A stretch of DNA of 64,000 nt, from positions 26,446,373 to 26,510,372 of the forward strand of contig OY720643.1 in the NCBI GenBank assembly GCA_963169105.1, written 5' to 3'. Below are positions 58,380 to 64,000 of this stretch, piece after piece (position 1 is the first letter of the stretch; each line of letters opens with the position of its first letter). Source of the DNA: Ceriagrion tenellum. Taxonomy: Eukaryota > Arthropoda > Insecta > Odonata > Coenagrionidae. The position numbers were made by a program, and so were the translations under genes. The notes beneath the pieces are model-generated. The model ran no database searches. It was given only the letters and a program-made list of their open reading frames with translations, and was not told the origin of the DNA.

Positions 58380-58752
58380 GTAAGAGGAAGACGGGTCTAT
58401 GAAAGTATTGACCCGTGCCTACTGCATTATGACAAGTCGTAAATTAATTTTTAGATCAATAAATTCATTGATTTCATTTCAGCCACCATACTATAGAATA
58501 TAACAATCTCAAACCGAATTTGGAAGATTTGATCTATTTTCGATATTAATATTACAAAATCATTGTACTGAAGAGCATAACAGAAAGAGAATTGATTTGA
58601 ATTAAAATGTTCCACCCCTTCAAACCCTACTGATTATCGAATTTTTGTATCGATAAAATCGCATATTAGGCCTTTGGCACCAATACCTTAACTAACGCAG
58701 ATTCTTGCAGTTCATTTTAATTTGGAAAAAGTGTCTTTCGGATTTACTGCCT

Positions 58753-58996
58753 TATAATTACTATTTCAGCAACAGTTCCACCTGGATATTCTGCCGGCTT
58801 CGTCAGGCTATCTGAGACAACAATCATAAATAAATAAACAAACTTCGGCGGTATTTATGTAACTTAATTCAAGTATAAGAATTTCTGTTACATAATAACC
58901 GCCGAATTTTTTTATTTAATTATGATTGCTGTCCCAGAAAGCCCGATGAACCCGGCAGAATAGCCAGGCAAAACTGTTGTTGAAATTGCAATTATA
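58753..58996. repeat. Foldback element, about 105-bp arms
   Basis: 58753-58860 is complementary, at roughly 80-85% by eye, to 58883-58996, with a loop of about 22 nt. Landmarks are GACAACAATCATAAATAAAT on the left and the complement ATGATTGCTGTCCC on the right. Both arms keep the CTGANGA-hairpin-GAAAC order; the ancestral hairpin reads GCCCGGC/GCCAGGC around AGAATA. It is non-coding, probably a non-autonomous element or an inverted pair of repeat copies. Confidence 0.85.
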
Positions 58997-59585
58997 ACGC
59001 AGTTAATCCTAACAAAAAAGATTTTAGCTAAGTAGTATTGGTGTCAAGCATGAGTTTATAATGCTCTCGACTGCCGAAATTCGCAAGCTAAGAACACAAA
59101 GCTTATGATTAAAGGCCACAAAAGTATCTACCTCCAAATTCCTTTGAGAATTGAGTCGGAATATCAAATGGGCACAAAGCTTGTTGATGTTTAAGTGTAG
59201 GAGACAAAATCTTCTTCACCAAGCTGAGATGAGGGAAGAAGAATAAATATTATCGATGTGTCTCATTCGAGCGTCACGCTATGTACGTCATAACCACTAA
59301 TGTCATGAAGTAAGACGTAATTATTGTACCCATCGGCACGCTGTCTCTTATTTTTCTCTCATTTGTTCTAGAAATATATCGTTGGATGAAATAACTTGCC
59401 CCGTATCGTACTTAAATCCCGCTGGTCGAAGTTTTCCAAGTACTTAGACTTTCCAAGTCTATAGGGCTTATAGCGTTTGATATTTGAGTCTCTAACGGTC
59501 CCGAACTAAAACATTCCTAAGATATGTGACACTTTTTGTACGCTCTTGGCAGCTTTTAAGTATGCGCATGGCTTTACCATAGCTC
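58997..59585. other. Non-coding stretch
   Basis: Nothing recognised. Confidence 0.5.
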
Positions 59586-59589
59586 TTTT

Positions 59590-61235
59590 ATTTACTCTTA
59601 CTCCCAGCACCTTTTATATCCAAGTTGATATTTAGCCGCACCAATATATCCCCTCCATCTCTTTCGGTCCATTGCATCCTCCTCTGCAGCTCCAACCCTC
59701 TCCAAATCTAACTTTACTTGGTTCCACCATCTTTGTCGCGGTCTTCCCCGGGGTCGTCTGCCTTCTCGGTTTCCTCTCATAACCTCCCTGATCACACATC
59801 CAACCTCTTTTCTTTGCAGATGTCCTGCCCATCTCATTCTTCTGCATGTGATCTCACTAATGATGTCTGCTTTCTTGAAAAGGTCCCTTATTTCCTTATT
59901 GTACTTTCTTCTCCACCTTCCTTGTTTATGTGTAGGCCCATAGATCTTTCTTAACACCTTTTTTTCAAATGCAATCCATTTTTTCTCCTCTCTGTTATTA
60001 CGTTACCACGTTTCAGATCCATATAGCAGTACTGGGCAGATTATTGTTTTATACAGTCTAATTTTTGTTTTATTTGACAGGGATTTCGAAGTTAGAAGTC
60101 TGTGGCATGCATATGGGAATCCATTGGCTAATTTAATCTGTTTTGTATCTCTAATTCTTCTTTAATGTCATATGACAGAATGACTCCTAAGTATTTAAAA
60201 TAGTCTACTTTTTTAAATTCGTGCCCTTCTATGAGTAGGGAACCAACATTTTCCTTTGGCGCTCTTAAGAAATGCATATACTTTGTTTTCTAGTCATTTA
60301 TCTTTAAACCTATTTTTTCCATTTCTTCCATAAATATTTTGGTTAGCCTTTTCACTTCTTCCAAACTTTCTGCGAAAATCGCAACGTCATCTGCGAACGC
60401 TAAAATGTTTATTTTGGCTCCAATTCTGATACCACGGTCCATCTCTGCTGCTTTTTCTAGCGCTTCTTCTACTTCAATATTAAATAGGATTGAGGAGAGC
60501 TCGTCTCCCTGCCTAACACCAGACTATTTCAAATGATTCCGAAGTGCTACCACTAACCCGTACTGAGCTCTTTGATTCTGTTATGCTCATCTTGGCAAGG
60601 TTTATCAATTTTTTTGGGATTCCAAACTCATCCATCTGTACCCATAGTCTCTCTCTGTTGATACTGCCATACGCTTTCTGAAAATCGGTAAAAATTGCAT
60701 AGAAATCTTTATTATATTTCCAGTATTAGGATATAATTTCTTTAATTGTAAATTTCTCATTTGTTGTTGACCTGCCCTTCATAAATCCTGCCTGGTGGTC
60801 TTGGATTATGTCATTTGAGTGCCATTCCATGGGATGATAGATTATCTTTGAGAGGACTTTATAAGGAATGCTCAGAGGGGCAACGCCTCAAAAGTTGCTG
60901 CATTCTTCTTTATCACCCTCCTTATGTATGGGAATCGTTATTGCTTCTTGCCATTCAGTACGCATTTCTTCCTTCTCCCAAATGTTTACTATTATCTTCC
61001 ATAATCTGTCTACTATTATATCCCCAACATTTTTTAGTAATTCAGCCATTATTTCTTCTTTTCCATTAGCTTTCTGGCTTTCTAAAATTTAACTGCATTC
61101 ATTACTTCTTCTCTGGTTGGTTTCTCTATATTTGGTTGAACATTACAGTAGTTGGTGTCGTTGTCCTCGTCTGATGTGGTAGCGACTTCTTCGACGTTCA
61201 GAAAAAATTTTTCTGTGAACTCTCCAAAACGCTAG
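59590..61235 (-). mobile_element. Non-LTR retrotransposon (LINE), 5'-truncated, older copy
   Basis: Reading down the minus strand: EKPTREEVMNAVKF (about 61130-61085), HQAGFMKGRSTTNEK (about 60805-60760), FTDFQKAYGSINRERLW (about 60700-60650), GVRQGDELSS (about 60522-60493), ILAFADDVAIFAESLEEVKR (about 60409-60350, FADD at 60386-60397), KVDYFKYLGVIL (about 60217-60180), LLYGSETW-equivalent (about 60040-60015), and an open C-terminal frame 59957-59598 with MRWAGHLQRK and RPRGRPRQRWWNQVK. All RT landmarks are in order, but stops (for example at the D-K and KF-KA positions) and shifts interrupt the RT. It differs in sequence from the 50.5-kb family (FADD, not YADD). The clade is not assigned. Confidence 0.85.
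59598..59957 (-). pseudogene. C-terminal domain of the 59.6-61.2 kb LINE
   Basis: A 119-codon open frame forms the part after the RT: LRKIYGPTHKQGRWRRK, ADIISEITCRRMRWAGHLQR and GRPRQRWWNQVKLDLERVG. The RRMRWAGHLQR and GRPRxRW motifs correspond to those in the other LINE tails here, although the sequence is far diverged. It is the only long unbroken frame of this copy. It ends at TAA next to a TAAGAGTAAATAAAAG 3' end. Confidence 0.8.
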
Positions 61236-61312
61236 GGGCATATTCGAAAATTGGCCGAATCAGATTAAAGTAACAACTCTCTCCCACTGTTTCATCAAAG
61301 AACGTTCCTGTT
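61236..61312 (-). mobile_element. Short CR1/Jockey-type RT fragment
   Basis: The minus-strand translation reads ETVGESCYFNLIRPIFEYAP, the same segment as CYFALVRPHLEYAV in the copy at 5.5 kb, but from a different family. It continues without a gap into the LINE at 59.6-61.2 kb, so that element probably inserted here. Confidence 0.6.
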
Positions 61313-61342
61313 ATTTAGTTAATAGATCCCAGTTTATTCTAT

Positions 61343-61415
61343 GGAACGCCACAAATGTTTCTCCACACGCCACAAATGTTTCTCCTTCTCCACTGAACGC
61401 CACAAAGGAATTTCT
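61343..61415 (+). repeat. Short imperfect tandem repeat
   Basis: ACGCCACAAATGTTTCTCC occurs about 2.7 times (third copy ACGCCACAAAGGAATTTCTC) with variable spacers. Confidence 0.8.
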
Positions 61416-61419
61416 CCCC

Positions 61420-64000
61420 CGTTACATCATAGTGATTTCCAGGCATATGACTTTCTCTCACACCCTTATGCTAATATTGCTCACTGAATAGATATGGCCG
61501 TGCTGTTATTTCTTTTGTATGACTTGTACTGCAGTAAATTCACTAAGGTTAAAGCCCTCACCCGAAACACTTTCAGCTTACATTGCAAAGTCCCGGCGGG
61601 AAATCTATAGAATTTCCAACTAGCAAGATTAAGAAACTTGGTATTGACAAAAAACAAGACCAAACATTATGGTTGGCCGAGGGACAAATATTTTAGGGGT
61701 AATTATTCTTGCAAGGTTTGCAAGAGGGGCTCCTGTGAAATTCATATACACAATTCCCTGTACTCTTCTCACTCTTGCGTTCGTAAGCAACCTTCAATCC
61801 AACTAGTTGTTCTCGGGGCCTAAAAATTCAACCGTTTGAATAATACAATCGGTACATTGTTGAGAGTTTAAAAGAGCATTAGAGCTCCTGCTAATTTAAC
61901 TCTAGAATAGTGAAAAAGCTAAAAAATATGTCCAAAAACGTGCATTTCCTGCATAGGAAGCAAAAGCATAAAAATACTAAAGCATAGATACAAGAACAGA
62001 ATTTGAATATATAATACTTCTCCTCTCCATCTCTATGAAAACACCACATATATTCGTGGGTTGTGAAATATTTTAAAACGCTTGTTAAAATTAGCAGGAA
62101 AAGCACAATATTTGCAAATTAATGATTACTCGGAGCTGAGAATGATAGTGTTGCCGCATGTGCCATAAATATAATCTAAAGGCCTCATTGGTAAAAAGAA
62201 AATAATTACTCAGATAAGCTACACAACCACAACAAATATACAAAAAATTTAAATGCAAACTCCATTTGAACAATAAAAACTGAAAACTATTTCGGTGTTA
62301 ACGTCAGATTGAATACAAAGCCTGCTTTTAAAAACATCAAATATTAACGCTCGACTGATCTCTTCGCTCTATTTCCCTTATTAGTATTGGCATAAGCGCT
62401 CATTACAGATAAACAGGAAAAAATATTTTTTAAACTTTAAAATATAATTCCAAACACACCACCTTCCCGTTCTTATTTTATTAAGCTTATTTATTATATT
62501 CTTATTTTATTTATTATATAACATCAAGCGTCTAGTAAATGCTGATTTTAAAATGAAGAAATTTTATGCAGGGAATTCCGATAATATAGTTATAAAATAT
62601 AATTAGGAAATGCGCCTTAGTTTGAACTGCCATAGGTGTAAACGAAACCACTTCTGTATTTTCATCAGAATTAAGACACATGTCTCTGTCCAAATACATC
62701 ACACATTAATTTGATCCATAAACCTTTTGTGTAATAAAATAACGAGCATCTAGGCAAAATTACAACGAGGTCGAACACCACTTTGAATGCTGCTAACATT
62801 TTATGTATACAACCCCATAGGGTGAAAACAATTCTATAAAGTAAAAGTTTAAGCTCATCCACATCATCTTTGGTAAGCATGGAACTTTCGAAGTTTCATG
62901 GATAGGGTCGAAAATTAGGCAACTCCTACTTGGTGCCCGTAAAATTTAACACGGGCAGCAAATTGGCCGGTCCTCGAAATTGCGGTCAACGTTGAAATAA
63001 GAGGTATGTTCTTCGTGCATGAAACTTTGTTTTACGCATCTAAAGCTGAGTTTATTTCCTAAGAATTTAGCTTTTTGGAGTATCTTAAACATAATTCACC
63101 TAAGCACACTTCCGAGAAACGTTTTTAATTGCCTCCAAATACTCTCAAAAGATTGCAGGCCATTTTTCTAGACTCAGTTTTATTAATAACCAGGCTGACA
63201 CCTGATGCCTCGGCACAAAATTGCTTTTCGCCATATGGTCATCGGGACCGGAACGTTACTCCGTCCTATCCAATCCAAGGCGTCGGCCCAAATTGGCCAC
63301 GGGAGAATATCCAGACACTGCAGGGTACTAGAGGGCCAAGGATTGACCTCTTCGGCCGATTACACTTGAATGGAGAAGGTAGGTCGTGGAGGGAGTGATG
63401 TATAAAGCAGGGGTGGGGCAACTGAAGATAGATGGTGGTAAGAACGACTTCCGGGGTGAAAATATAAATGCCATTCAAAACTAAGAGGAACGACAAATGT
63501 TCGAAGGATGTTAATTGGTTCTTGGCGAACGTATTTATGCAACCACACTTCATACCATGAGTAGGTAATCCAAAATGACTTCAAATTCACGAAATTAATT
63601 ACTCGCATAAACGAATAAAAAAATCATATGACCAAGTAAGAGCTGAAAGCATGTATTTCATGTATAATCTAATTCAATTCTTCATTGAAGTTTGGTATAA
63701 ACCACAGAGTATCAATAAATCGATGAGTGTCATGAATTGATTCATTATAAGATATGTATAGCAAGAATCATATGATTTTGTTCATACAATAATATAATAT
63801 TTGAATGAATTATGATCTTTAAATTTCGTTTTTTTATCCTAGTCATTACACTAGTAACTGAATAAGTGTTTTTCATCTTCTTGTACTGACTTGATGCTAG
63901 TTAGATTCATTTAAATTAGGGCCTTGTGTTTTCATTTGATAACTAGATGCTTCACTGCTAACCAAGCAGGAATTGACAACTCAAGTGAGTATATTTTTCT
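61420..64000. other. AT-rich non-coding stretch
   Basis: Nothing I can support. A cysteine-containing 61-codon frame (61638-61823, with CKVCKRGSCEIH) caught my eye but has no usable domain or splice context. TTATTTTATTAAGCTTATTT-type AT repeats lie at about 62474-62520. A slightly GC-richer part at 63190-63440 is unassigned. Confidence 0.5.

Noticed and set aside
61638..61823. Possible zinc-binding peptide (CKVCKRGSCEIH)
   Set aside because: Only 61 codons, cysteine spacing matches no finger I know, and no splice context supports an exon.

Overview
This is eukaryotic nuclear DNA, most likely from an arthropod and probably an insect. It is AT-rich, has no bacterial-style gene packing, and has no long open reading frame outside transposable elements. 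It carries relics of several element types common in arthropod genomes: mariner (DD34D), RTE-like LINEs, CR1/Jockey-type LINE 3' ends, a DIRS-like retroelement, a possible Helitron and a tRNA-like SINE. I cannot name the species from sequence alone. I see no rRNA, functional tRNA, CRISPR array or operon, and no confidently identified host gene. The window reads as an intergenic or long-intron landscape built from transposon debris.

Layout. 1-10 kb: mostly featureless, with one CR1-type relic (5.49-6.10 kb) and a GC-richer patch (8.9-10 kb). 10-17 kb: small non-coding repeats, namely a tandem pair at 10.2 kb, a direct-repeat pair at 12.95/13.41 kb and foldbacks at 15.1 and 16.7 kb. 17-23.7 kb: GC-rich patches at 17.1, 19.0 and 22.0 kb, a SINE-like block (21.8 kb) and a Helitron-like block (22.9-23.7 kb). 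25-28.4 kb: two CR1-type relics. 28.4-34 kb: nothing recognisable. 34-44.6 kb: a cluster of nested fragments, with composite CR1 repeats at 34.8 and 42.8 kb, LINE 3' ends at 36.2 and 40.8 kb, and DIRS-like RT/RNase H at 40.0 kb. 48-49 kb: three copies of a repeat with a hammerhead-like motif. 50.5-53.4 kb: the largest element, a decayed RTE-like LINE with a long open RT. 53.7-54.7 kb: an internally deleted mariner with both inverted repeats and the TA duplication. 54.9-55.4 kb: a possible two-exon small gene. 58.2 kb: a possible exon. 58.75 kb: a 245-bp foldback. 59.6-61.3 kb: a second, older LINE on the minus strand.

No pathway can be assembled, since the coding relics are all mobilisation functions (APE endonuclease, reverse transcriptase, RNase H, transposase). 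The observations most worth following are structural. At least two unrelated repeat families can be folded on the minus strand into a type I hammerhead-ribozyme-like arrangement, and four more carry the same box pair. Two diverged LINE copies keep a 3'-terminal hairpin with a compensatory base change just before an (AAG)n tail. Composite repeats join a CR1 3' end to the same foreign flank at two loci.
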